Positions 17,261-24,566 of a DNA stretch of 64,000 nt are shown here, in pieces. The stretch is from NCBI RefSeq assembly GCF_900105415.1, contig NZ_FNSM01000001.1, positions 8,068,001-8,132,000 of the forward strand, in the 5' to 3' direction. The stretch's first letter is position 1; the number at the start of each line of letters is the position of its first letter. A model generated the notes under the pieces. The model searched no databases, had not been told where the DNA came from, and saw only the letters and a program-made list of their open reading frames with translations. The stretch comes from Streptomyces sp. TLI_105. GTDB lineage: Bacteria > Actinomycetota > Actinomycetes > Streptomycetales > Streptomycetaceae. A program made the position numbers and the translations under genes.

Positions 17261-17691
17261 TCGACCACGAGCGGACCTCGCACCACCGGTCCGGCGAGCT
17301 GGACTGGCTCCTCGACGACCTCGTCATGCGGGTCCGCGAGGTCCGCCACACCGTGGTGCTCTCGAACGACGGACTCGCCGTGGGCGCCTCCAACGGGCTC
17401 AGCCGTGAGGACGCCGAGCACCTGGCCGCCATCGCCTCCGGCTTCCACAGCCTCGCCAAGGGCGCCGGACGGCAGTTCCACACCGGCGGAGTCCGCCAGA
17501 CGATGGTCGAGATGGACGACGGCTTCCTCTTCGTCGCCGCGGCGGGAGACGGCTCCTGCCTCGCCGTCCTCAGCTCCGTGAGCGCCGACATCGGCCTCAT
17601 CGCCTACGAGATGGCCCGGCTCGTGAAGCGCGTCGGCGAGCACCTGCACACCCCGCCGCGCCTCACGGTGACCCCGCCGGCCGCCGGCTGA
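17257..17691 (+). CDS. cvnB: Roadblock/LC7-domain protein CvnB
   Basis: 144 residues. The whole protein is a roadblock/LC7 domain: LDWLLDDLVMRVREVRHTVVLSNDGL at the start and a hydrophobic C-terminal helix ending VKRVGEHLHTPP. Roadblock proteins in bacteria bind small GTPases and can act as activators; in conservons CvnB bridges the kinase-like CvnA and the GTPase CvnD. It overlaps cvnA by 4 bp and cvnC follows after 13 bp, so it is in one transcript. Confidence 0.93.
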   Translation: MIDHERTSHHRSGELDWLLDDLVMRVREVRHTVVLSNDGLAVGASNGLSREDAEHLAAIASGFHSLAKGAGRQFHTGGVRQTMVEMDDGFLFVAAAGDGSCLAVLSSVSADIGLIAYEMARLVKRVGEHLHTPPRLTVTPPAAG

Positions 17692-17704
17692 CCCGGAGAG
17701 ACCC

Positions 17705-18121
17705 ATGAACGACGACAGCGCCGGCGACGGCCCGCCCGTACCGGGCAGTCAGTGGTACGACGCCGACGCGGGACCGCTCGTACGTCCGTACGCGATGACC
17801 GGCGGACGGACCAAGCCGGGCCCCAGCAACGTACGGTTCGACCTCATCGCCCTCGTCGTCGTGGACGACGAGCCGCCCGGACCGGCAGAGGAAGCACTCC
17901 TCGGCCCCGAACACCGGTCCCTGCTGACCCTGTGCCGGGCCGAGACCCAGTCGGTGGCCGAACTCGCCGCCGACGCCGACCTGCCCGTCGGGGTCGTCCG
18001 GGTCCTCCTCGGCGACCTCCTCGAATCGGGCTTCGTGCGCGTCAGCCGACCCGTACCGCCCGCTCAGCTCCCTGACGAAAGAATCCTGAGGGAAGTAATC
18101 GATGGCCTACGAGCGCTCTGA
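17705..18121 (+). CDS. cvnC: DUF742 protein CvnC
   Basis: 138 residues. The DUF742 pattern is clear: RPYAMTGGRTKP near residue 27-38, then LALVVV-type strand and a winged-helix-like part (TQSVAELAADADLPVGVVRVLLGDLLESGFV, about 80-110). The DUF742 fold is predicted to be a winged helix, and CvnC is the third standard member of conservons. The last 20 bp overlap the start of cvnD, so translation is coupled. Confidence 0.93.
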   Translation: MNDDSAGDGPPVPGSQWYDADAGPLVRPYAMTGGRTKPGPSNVRFDLIALVVVDDEPPGPAEEALLGPEHRSLLTLCRAETQSVAELAADADLPVGVVRVLLGDLLESGFVRVSRPVPPAQLPDERILREVIDGLRAL

Positions 18122-18719
18122 GAGCACCGGCGAGGGCGACGCAGCGGACACCTCCGCCCTCGCGCTGAAGATCCTGGTCGCCGGCGGATTCGGCGTCGGG
18201 AAGACCACCCTCGTCGGCGCGGTCAGCGAGATCCGGCCCCTGCGCACGGAGGAACAGCTCAGCAGGGCCGGGGAACTCGTCGACGACACCGGTGGCGTCG
18301 ACCAGAAGACCACCACGACCGTCGCCATGGACTTCGGCCGCATCACGATCCGCTCCGGGCTCTCGCTCTACCTCTTCGGCACGCCCGGCCAGGACCGGTT
18401 CTGGTTCCTCTGGGACGAGCTGTCGCAGGGCGCCCTGGGGGCCGTCGTCCTCGCCGACACGCGACGCCTGGAGGACTGCTTCCCGGCGGTCGACTACTTC
18501 GAGCACCGGAAGATCCCCTTCGTGGTCGCGGTCAACTGCTTCACGGGCGCGCGTGCGTACGGGGCGCACGACGTGTCCCGCGCCCTCGACCTGGACCGCG
18601 GCACGCCCGTCGTGCTGTGCGACGCGCGCGACCGCGACTCGGGGAAGGAAGTGCTGATCCGTCTGGTCGAGTACGCGGGGCGGATGCACACCGCCCGGCT
18701 CCTGGACACGGTCGGCTGA
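18102..18719 (+). CDS. cvnD: Conservon small GTPase CvnD
   Basis: 205 residues. GTP-binding motifs are visible: GGFGVGKTT (G1, about 27-35), a Thr-rich switch I region (KTTTTVAMDFG), FGTPGQDRF (G3, about 90-98) and VNCF in place of the usual N-K-x-D (G4), a change common to the conservon ATP/GTP-binding family. It is the Ras-like switch of the conservon complex, working at the membrane with CvnB and CvnC. The overlap with cvnC marks it as the last gene of the operon. Confidence 0.93.
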   Translation: MAYERSESTGEGDAADTSALALKILVAGGFGVGKTTLVGAVSEIRPLRTEEQLSRAGELVDDTGGVDQKTTTTVAMDFGRITIRSGLSLYLFGTPGQDRFWFLWDELSQGALGAVVLADTRRLEDCFPAVDYFEHRKIPFVVAVNCFTGARAYGAHDVSRALDLDRGTPVVLCDARDRDSGKEVLIRLVEYAGRMHTARLLDTVG

Positions 18720-18893
18720 GGTGGCGTCACCGCGTCCGCGGCACGCGCGGGCGTGGTGTGGTGCTTGCCCTGTCCACGACAGTGCGTAAGGCTTGCGGCG
18801 ATACGCGGACCACGACGGGACGGACCACGCAGGCCTTGAGGACCACCAGGGTCCGGGCCGAGGGGGCCGCAACCGCTAGGGGGAGGACCACTG

Positions 18894-19307
18894 ATGGCGT
18901 TGGACAAGGAACTGGACTGGCTCCTGGACGACCTGACGCAGCGGGTCGGATACATACGGCACGCACTGGTGCTGTCGAACGACGGCCTGGTGACGGGCGC
19001 GAGCAGCGGACTCGTCCGCGAGGACGCCGAGCACCTGGCGGCCGTCTCCTCCGGTCTGCACAGCCTCGCACGGGGCTCGGGGCGGCACTTCAGGGCGGGC
19101 CGGGCACGGCAGACGATGGTGGAGTTCGACGACGCGCTGCTCTTCGTGACGGCGGCGGGCGAGGGCAGCTGCCTGTGTGTCCTGAGCGCGGCGGAGGCGG
19201 ACGTCGGTCAGGTGGCGTACGAGATGACGCTGCTGGTCAACCGGGTCGGCGAACACCTCGGCGTGGCGGCGCGGCAGCCCGGCCTCCCGGGCGGCGGCGT
19301 GCTCTGA
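18894..19307 (+). CDS. Orphan roadblock/LC7 protein, CvnB paralogue
   Basis: 137 residues, closely similar along its whole length to CvnB: ELDWLLDDLTQRVGYIRHALVLSNDGLV, then LVREDAEHLAAVSSGLHSLA and a C-terminal VNRVGEHLG. It has its own ribosome site (GGGGGAGG) and lies 174 bp after cvnD, a gap long enough for a separate promoter. It has no DUF742 or GTPase partner of its own, so it could form mixed dimers with CvnB or replace it under other conditions. The duplication is seen; the regulatory role is inferred. Confidence 0.9.
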   Translation: MALDKELDWLLDDLTQRVGYIRHALVLSNDGLVTGASSGLVREDAEHLAAVSSGLHSLARGSGRHFRAGRARQTMVEFDDALLFVTAAGEGSCLCVLSAAEADVGQVAYEMTLLVNRVGEHLGVAARQPGLPGGGVL

Positions 19308-19322
19308 CGCTGCTGCCCGGAG

Positions 19323-19345
19323 TTGTCCACAGGTCGTTTTCCACA
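19323..19345 (+). promoter_or_regulatory. Two DnaA boxes
   Basis: TTGTCCACA (19323-19331) is the preferred Streptomyces DnaA box, and TTTTCCACA (19337-19345) is a one-change variant in the same orientation 14 bp on. They lie about 100 bp before the DUF6397-like start, where DnaA binding could affect transcription or titrate DnaA. There is no origin context (no AT-rich element or further boxes noticed). Confidence 0.6.
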
Positions 19346-19443
19346 GGCGGTGCGGCTGTCGTCACTCTGCGTTACGTTCTTCTGTGTGGGCCCGAGAGGC
19401 CCGCTGCCTGAAGAGGACACGGACGCAGGGGGAGGGCCGCGAA

Positions 19444-20616
19444 ATGACGGTGGACGAAGGAGCGCGCACGGTGGCACCGGGGCGGGCCGCGCAGGAACTG
19501 GAGCTGAGGCGCGACGAGTTCCGGCTCGCGGTCCAGCTCGGCTTGGTGAGGACGGTGCCGGCCGGCGAAGGGGAGCGGCGGCGGGTCGAGCGGCGCGAGC
19601 TCGACCGCCTCAGGGCCGCCCCGGACTTCCCCGCCGGCCTGCGCGAGCGGGTGCGCGCGGTCGGTACGGGGGAGGCCGCCGCCCTCCTCGGAATCACCGC
19701 CGACCGGTTCACCCGGCTGGCCCGGACGGGACACATCAGCCCGGTGCGGTTCTCGCTGAACCGGTACCGGATGGTGGTGTGGCTGTATCTGGCGCAGGAG
19801 GTCGTCGAGTTCGGCCTCACCTGCCCGGCTCTCCTCACCGGGCGGCTGCCGCTGTACCTCCGCGAGCGTCTCGCCGCGCACGAGGACCTGCGGGCGAGGA
19901 ACTGGCGGGCGCGGCGGCTCTCCCTGTTGCTCCGAGCCACCGAGGACCCCTGGGCGCGCGCCGCCGCCATCGCCTCCCTGCTCGACCCGGTCCAGGTGGC
20001 CGAGGTCGTCGACGATCCGTACGAGCGCACGCACCTCGACCGGTTGCGCCCGCCTCCGCCGCCCGGGATGCCGGTGCCGCCGGTCGCGCGGGAGATCGCC
20101 GAGCGGCTGACGCTGGCCGACGACCCGGACGAGATCCTCTGGCACCGACTGAGCCTCGCCCTGGCGCTGGACGAGGCACGCGCGGAGCGACAGGCCCCGC
20201 ATCCCGGCGAGACGCGCGCGGTCGGAGTCGGTGCGTCGGCATCGACGGTGCCACTGGCTGGGCCGGTTCGGGCGGAGGCGGTTGCGATGGTGCCGGTCGC
20301 CGGGGAGGTGGTTCCGGAAGTGCCGGTGCACGGGGTGCCGGCGACGGCGGCTTCGGGTCCTGCGGCTCCAGTGTCGATGCCGGCCGTTCCCGCGGTGCCT
20401 GTGCCGACAGCGCCCGTTCCGGCAGCGCCCGTTCCGACAGTGCTCCTTCCGGCAGTGCCCGTTCCAGCAGCGTCCGTCCCCGCGGGGCGGGCCGTGGCGA
20501 TCGACCCGTCGGCGGGCCGTCCGGTGCGGACGAGGTTCCTGGAGCGTTTCCGACGGGGGAGGGCGGCGGGTGCGGCGCGGTCCCGGCGGCGGAGGCGTCC
20601 GGTGGCCTGGCCCTGA
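19444..20616 (+). CDS. DUF6397-like protein with N-terminal helix-turn-helix
   Basis: 390 residues from ATG 19444, after GGAGGG. Residues 1-110 are compact and basic with two helix-turn-helix-like stretches (ELELRRDEFRLAVQLGL and GEAAALLGITADRFTRLARTG), followed by RVRFSLNRYRMVVWLYLAQEV. The middle (about 150-250) is helical with paired Arg/Glu. The last 130 residues are low complexity, with repeats of P-V-P-x-A-P. The overall look matches DUF6397 proteins of streptomycetes, which lie beside the ATP-dependent ligase; the DUF number is from memory and not checked. It may be a DNA-associated protein. Confidence 0.65.
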   Translation: MTVDEGARTVAPGRAAQELELRRDEFRLAVQLGLVRTVPAGEGERRRVERRELDRLRAAPDFPAGLRERVRAVGTGEAAALLGITADRFTRLARTGHISPVRFSLNRYRMVVWLYLAQEVVEFGLTCPALLTGRLPLYLRERLAAHEDLRARNWRARRLSLLLRATEDPWARAAAIASLLDPVQVAEVVDDPYERTHLDRLRPPPPPGMPVPPVAREIAERLTLADDPDEILWHRLSLALALDEARAERQAPHPGETRAVGVGASASTVPLAGPVRAEAVAMVPVAGEVVPEVPVHGVPATAASGPAAPVSMPAVPAVPVPTAPVPAAPVPTVLLPAVPVPAASVPAGRAVAIDPSAGRPVRTRFLERFRRGRAAGAARSRRRRRPVAWP

Positions 20617-20665
20617 CGGGGCGCTCTGACATGCGGTCGGGGCGGGCGGTGGAGAGGATGGGCCC

Positions 20666-22213
20666 ATGCTGCTGGCGCGTGTCGCGGAAGTGTCCCGGGA
20701 GGTCACCGCCGCCTCCGCGCGCTCGCGCAAGATCGCTCTGCTGGCCGAGCTGTTCGCCGAGGCCGGGCCCGACGAGAGCCCGCTCGTCATCGCGTATCTG
20801 TCCGGGCGGCTGCCGCAGGGGCGGATCGGGGTCGGATGGAGCGTCCTCAAGGACGTCGTCCCGCCGGCCGTTCCGCCTGCCGAAGGACCCGCTCTCACGC
20901 TCGGGCAGGTCGACGCGACGATGACGGAGCTCGCCGCCGTGTCGGGCGCCGGAGCCCGTGCCGAGCGGAGCCGACTCGTCCACGGACTGTTCTCCGCCGC
21001 CACCCACGACGAGCAGGAACTCCTGGTGCGGTTGCTGACGGGAGAGGTGCGGCAGGGGGCTCTCGACGCCATCGCCCTGGAGGGGGTCGCGCGGGCGGCC
21101 GGGGTGCCCGCCCTCGAACTGCGGCGCGCCGTGATGCTCGAAGGCTCGCTGCCGTCGGTCGCCCAGGCCGTGCTCGCCGAGGGGGCCACCGCGCTGGAGC
21201 GGTTCACCCTGCGGGTCGGCAGTCCCGTGCAGCCCATGCTCGCCCACACCGCCGCTTCCGTCGCCGAGGCGATCGCCGACCTGGGGCCGTGCGCGGTCGA
21301 GGAGAAGCTCGACGGGATCCGCATCCAGGTGCATCGGCGCGGCGACGACGTCCGGGTGTACACCCGGACGCTCGACGACATCACCGACCGCCTCCCCGAG
21401 GTGGTCGCGACGGCCCGCGCGGTCGCCGCCGACGGGTTCGTCCTGGACGGCGAGGTGATCGCGCTCGACGCCGGGAGCGGCAGGCCCGCCTCCTTCCAGA
21501 CGATCTCCGCCCGGGTCGGCTCCCGGATCGACGTGGCCGGTGCGCGTGCCGTGCTTCCTCTCACGGCGGTCTTCTTCGACGTCCTCGCGATGGAGGGGGA
21601 GGAGCTGATCGACCGGCCGGGCCTGGAGCGGCACGCGGTCCTCGCCCGTCTGCTGCCGGAGTCGCAGCGGGTCCGCCGCGCCGTCGTCACCGATCCGGCC
21701 GAGCCCGCGCAGACCGAGGCCGCCGAGCGGTTCTACGCGGACACCCTGGCCCGGGGGCACGAGGGCGTGCTCGTCAAGGCGCTGGAAGCGCCCTATGTGG
21801 CCGGTCGCCGGGGGCGCACCTGGCTGAAGGTGAAACCCGTCCACACCGTCGACCTCGTCGTGCTCGCCGTGGAGCGGGGTCACGGCCGCAGAACCGGGCT
21901 GCTCTCCAACCTCCACCTCGGCGCACGGACCGCCGACGGCGGCTTCGTCATGCTCGGAAAGACCTTCAAGGGGCTCACCGACCAGATGCTGCGCTGGCAG
22001 ACCGAGCGGCTCCGGGAGCTCGCCGTGTCGGACGACGGCTTCACCGTACGCGTACGGCCCGAGCTCGTCGTGGAGATCGCGTACGACGGGCTCCAGGTCT
22101 CCACGCGCTACCCGGCGGGCGTCACGCTCCGCTTCGCCCGGGTCGTACGGCACCGGCCCGACAAACGTGCCTCGGAGGCCGACACCGTCGAGCGCGTCGT
22201 CGAAGGCCGCTGA
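20666..22213 (+). CDS. ATP-dependent DNA ligase (LigB-like)
   Basis: 515 residues, usual for the actinobacterial LigB/archaeal-type class. The adenylated lysine is in EEKLDGIR (motif I, about 211-218). Motif III is near TAVFFDVLAMEG (about 310), motif IV at HEGVLVKAL (about 370), and motif V at WLKVKP (about 390). The N-terminal ~190 residues form the DNA-binding domain and the C-terminal ~110 an OB-fold. It seals nicks in duplex DNA using ATP. The start at ATG 20666 follows GGAGAGG. No Ku or polymerase domain is nearby, so it is not an end-joining cluster. A 9-bp hairpin follows the stop. Confidence 0.93.
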   Translation: MLLARVAEVSREVTAASARSRKIALLAELFAEAGPDESPLVIAYLSGRLPQGRIGVGWSVLKDVVPPAVPPAEGPALTLGQVDATMTELAAVSGAGARAERSRLVHGLFSAATHDEQELLVRLLTGEVRQGALDAIALEGVARAAGVPALELRRAVMLEGSLPSVAQAVLAEGATALERFTLRVGSPVQPMLAHTAASVAEAIADLGPCAVEEKLDGIRIQVHRRGDDVRVYTRTLDDITDRLPEVVATARAVAADGFVLDGEVIALDAGSGRPASFQTISARVGSRIDVAGARAVLPLTAVFFDVLAMEGEELIDRPGLERHAVLARLLPESQRVRRAVVTDPAEPAQTEAAERFYADTLARGHEGVLVKALEAPYVAGRRGRTWLKVKPVHTVDLVVLAVERGHGRRTGLLSNLHLGARTADGGFVMLGKTFKGLTDQMLRWQTERLRELAVSDDGFTVRVRPELVVEIAYDGLQVSTRYPAGVTLRFARVVRHRPDKRASEADTVERVVEGR

Positions 22214-22226
22214 CGGAGGGAGACGG

Positions 22227-22253
22227 CCCTCGCGGGGCGGCCGTCCGCGAGGG
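22227..22253 (+). terminator. Hairpin after the ligase gene
   Basis: CCCTCGCGG (22227-22235) pairs perfectly with CCGCGAGGG (22245-22253) across a 9-base loop, 14 bp after the stop. No T-run follows, as is common for streptomycete terminators. Confidence 0.6.
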
Positions 22254-22314
22254 ATGCTGGAGGCGTGGCACGAGGAGCGCGTGGCACCACGACAGGCCGG
22301 CGGGCCGCGAGGAG

Positions 22315-22689
22315 ATGAGCGACGTGTACGACTTGCACATCGACACCGACGTCACCGTGCAGCTCAACGACTGCTGCAAGGAGGACGCCCAGGCGGTGTT
22401 CGACGTCCTCGACCGGGTCTACCGGCTGGAGGACACGACACCGAACCCCCAGGCGGCCACGGGACCGGCTCCCACTGTCTGGACCGCCACGTTCGACACG
22501 GCCGGCGGACGGCACGAGGAGGTGGGCCCCGTCCACCTGACCGCCCCGGTCGGAGTCACGCTCAACGGCGGCTACCGAGCCGTCGACGAGGTCGAGAAGG
22601 TGCTCGCCACCGGCTTCGACATCCAGTCCCTGCAGGCCGTCTCCGGTGACCAGGAGACCGAGGCCCGGCTGTTGCTCGCGTCCCGCTGA
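22315..22689 (+). CDS. Small conserved hypothetical protein
   Basis: 124 residues, start at ATG 22315 next to GAGGAG. The opening VYDLHIDTDVTVQLNDCCKEDAQAVFDVLDRVYRL has a Cys pair (CC), and the end is DIQSLQAVSGDQETEARLLLASR. The sequence is acidic and soluble. I do not recognise a family. It is followed by a separate promoter region for the deacetylase gene. Confidence 0.7.
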   Translation: MSDVYDLHIDTDVTVQLNDCCKEDAQAVFDVLDRVYRLEDTTPNPQAATGPAPTVWTATFDTAGGRHEEVGPVHLTAPVGVTLNGGYRAVDEVEKVLATGFDIQSLQAVSGDQETEARLLLASR

Positions 22690-22786
22690 GCGGGACGCAT
22701 GGACGCTCCGGGCGGCGCGGACGGGCGCCGCCCGGGGTTCTCGTGTGCCCGTGAACGGTCGGCGGACCCCGCCGACATCCCCGGTA

Positions 22787-22803
22787 TACACCGTGTGTAG
22801 AGT
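22787..22803 (+). promoter_or_regulatory. Palindrome overlapping the core promoter of the deacetylase gene
   Basis: TACAC-CGT-GTGTA at 22787-22799 is a perfect inverted repeat, and its last base pair runs into TAGAGT (22798-22803), a good -10 hexamer. A repressor bound to the palindrome would block RNA polymerase, so the gene may be controlled by an unlinked GntR- or TetR-type protein. Confidence 0.5.
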
Positions 22804-22879
22804 GCCTTCCGGCCGCGCACACCGCACTGACCGGCGGTGACGGCCGTACCGAAGACACCACGGGGAAAGCGGGTCCACC

Positions 22880-23665
22880 ATGTTCCGATCCAGGCCTGGC
22901 CGCGGCAGAGCGGTGGGCACGGCACTGCTCGCCGCGGTGTCGCTGATGCTGACTCTGGGGGCCTGCGGAGTCGATCCGGTCACCCCGCAGGACGCCCGGC
23001 AGGAGGGCGGCACGGACGACAAGGCGGGGGGCACGGCCCGCCGCGTCGACTGCGCCGAGGTCACGTGCATAGCCCTGACCTTCGACGCGGGGCCGGGCAA
23101 GGACACCCCCCGTCTCCTCGACGTCCTCAAGGAGAAGCAGGTGCCCGCCACCTTCTTCCTCCTCGGCAGCAAGCACGTCGACCGCTACCCCGAGGTGGTC
23201 AAGCGCATCGCCGACGAGGGCCACGAGGTCGCCAACCACACCTGGTCGCACCGGATCCTGACCGACCTCGACGAGTCCGAGATCCGCGACGAGCTCTCCC
23301 GCACCCAGGACGCCATAGAGAAGATCACCGGCCGGAAGCCCACCCTCATGCGCCCGCCGCAGGGCCGCACCGATGGCACGGTGTCCGACGTCAGCCGGGA
23401 CCTCGGCCTCGCCCAGGTCCTGTGGAGCATCACGGCCAAGGACTACTCCACCACCGACTCGGCGCTCATACGGCAGCGCGTGCTCGACAACGCGCACCGC
23501 GACGGGATCATCCTGCTCCACGACATCTACGACGGGACGGTGCCGGCCGTTCCCTCGATCATCGACGAGCTGAAGCGGCGAGGCTTCACGTTCGTGACGG
23601 TGCCGGAGCTCCTCGCGCCCGGCAAGGCCGAGCCCGGCACCGTCTACCGCCCCGAGAGGGACTGA
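22880..23665 (+). CDS. Polysaccharide deacetylase lipoprotein
   Basis: 261 residues. A lipobox (LTLGAC, Cys29) directs it to the outer face of the membrane. The NodB domain runs from about 57 to 245: TFDAGPG (motif 1; the usual second Asp is Ala), HTWSH (motif 2, metal-binding His pair, about 120-124), RPPQGR (motif 3), and LLHDI (motif 5). It likely removes acetyl groups from peptidoglycan or another cell-wall glycan. The D-to-A change in motif 1 is seen in some active members, so activity is likely but not certain. It is a single-gene unit. Confidence 0.9.
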   Translation: MFRSRPGRGRAVGTALLAAVSLMLTLGACGVDPVTPQDARQEGGTDDKAGGTARRVDCAEVTCIALTFDAGPGKDTPRLLDVLKEKQVPATFFLLGSKHVDRYPEVVKRIADEGHEVANHTWSHRILTDLDESEIRDELSRTQDAIEKITGRKPTLMRPPQGRTDGTVSDVSRDLGLAQVLWSITAKDYSTTDSALIRQRVLDNAHRDGIILLHDIYDGTVPAVPSIIDELKRRGFTFVTVPELLAPGKAEPGTVYRPERD

Positions 23666-23718
23666 CGGACCCGGCGAAAACGGGTGAGGTGACTCACATC
23701 GCCCACCTGGGGTGCCCC

Positions 23719-23745
23719 GGAACATTCGGGAAAGGTTTACCGTTC
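23719..23745 (+). promoter_or_regulatory. ECF-sigma-type promoter (GGAAC-N17-CGTTC)
   Basis: GGAAC at 23719-23723 and CGTTC at 23741-23745 are separated by 17 bp, the pattern of streptomycete sigma-E-type promoters. A start near 23752 would feed directly into the structured sequence that ends at a strong terminator. Confidence 0.5.
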
Positions 23746-23751
23746 ATATGT

Positions 23752-23863
23752 ACGTGACTGCGAAGGGGCCCGGTCCCCAAGGTCCCCCCCAAGAGGTGAC
23801 CGCCCTTCGCCCCGTCACGGCAATCGGCCCCGGTTGGAATCCCCCGTCCAACCGGGGCTTTGT
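23752..23863 (+). ncRNA. Candidate structured small RNA
   Basis: Between an ECF-type promoter and a terminator lies ~110 nt with nested helices: CGTGAC (23753-23758) pairs GTCACG (23814-23819); GCGAAGGG (23760-23767) pairs CCCTTCGC (23803-23810); CGGTC (23771-23775) pairs GACCG (23798-23802). They stack into one arm with a C-rich apical loop, holding a run of seven C, which could pair with purine-rich ribosome sites. No frame inside looks coding. It is antisense to the tail of the MreB-like remnant. No known family was recognised; the call rests on promoter, helices and terminator in the right order. Confidence 0.5.
23827..23863 (+). terminator. Intrinsic terminator of the candidate RNA
   Basis: GCCCCGGTTGGA (23827-23838) pairs perfectly with TCCAACCGGGGC (23847-23858), giving 12 bp with an 8-base loop, followed by TTTG. 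It is the cleanest terminator in the window and has no + strand gene just before it other than the candidate RNA. Confidence 0.8.
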
Positions 23864-24566
23864 CGTTCCCCTGCGCGCCGTTCCCCCTGGGTCTTTCCCC
23901 TGCGCGTCGTTCCCGTGCACCCGTCCGTCAGCCGCGCGGGAGGGCGCCGGCCGGGTGGCGGGGGCGGAGGCCGGCATCAGACCCGCGCCGCGGACGACGC
24001 GGGTGGACGGGTCTTCCGCCAGCCGGAGCCGGGCGCGCAGGAGGTGGGCGAGGCGTCCCGTCACGTCGAGTCGCAGGGCGCCACCGCCGGTCACCAGGAC
24101 GCCCCGGCGCAGCGCCCCGCGGACGGCTCCGGTGCGGTCGTGCCGCCACAGGCCGCTCACCATGTCGGTGGTCGTCGTGGCGATCGCGTCCGGCCCGCTC
24201 CCCGGCTCCGGAAGGTCGTCGGGGCCCACTTCGGCCTGCCGGGCGTCCTCGACGAGGCCGTCCACGACGAGCGTGACCTCCGTCAGCTGGGCGCCGAGGT
24301 CGACGACCAGCAGCGGCCCCCCGTCGGGCGGCGCGGCGTAGGCGGCCGCCGCGCGGGCGCTGTCCACGGCGATGACCCGCACCGGGTCGAGACCGTCCAC
24401 CATCCGCTTCGCCGCCGCCCGCTCCCGCGGACCCGCGAGGACCGGACGGGTCAGCATGACGACGGTGTCGTGCCCGTCGCCGCCCGGGGCCGAGGCGGCC
24501 AGGCGTCGGAGCAGGCGCAGCTGGGAGTCGGGATCGATCACCCGATCGAAGGAGGGGGGAGGCGGG

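Larger units (their letters stand above)
23744..24541 (-). pseudogene. MreB/actin-like ATPase remnant, N-terminus missing
   Basis: The frame downstream of hmp encodes the C-terminal part of an MreB-like protein. LLVVDLGAQLTEVTLVVDG matches the second phosphate motif, and GVLVTGGGALRLD matches the adenosine motif. The piece before it (DPDSQLRLLRRL, HDTVVMLTRP) aligns with the middle of MreB, so the first ~90-100 residues with the phosphate-1 motif are absent; that place is occupied by the hmp 3' end. The best start is GTG 24541, but a pyrimidine tract stands where a ribosome site should be. At the other end the frame runs ~60 residues past the normal MreB end, through the terminator hairpin on the other strand. 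It looks like a 5'-truncated, decaying gene rather than a working cytoskeletal protein. Confidence 0.6.

Noticed and set aside
18720..18893. Possible small gene between cvnD and the second roadblock gene
   Set aside because: No frame here has a start with a ribosome site and streptomycete codon bias; it is better read as a promoter region, including a short GGACC/GGTCC hairpin.
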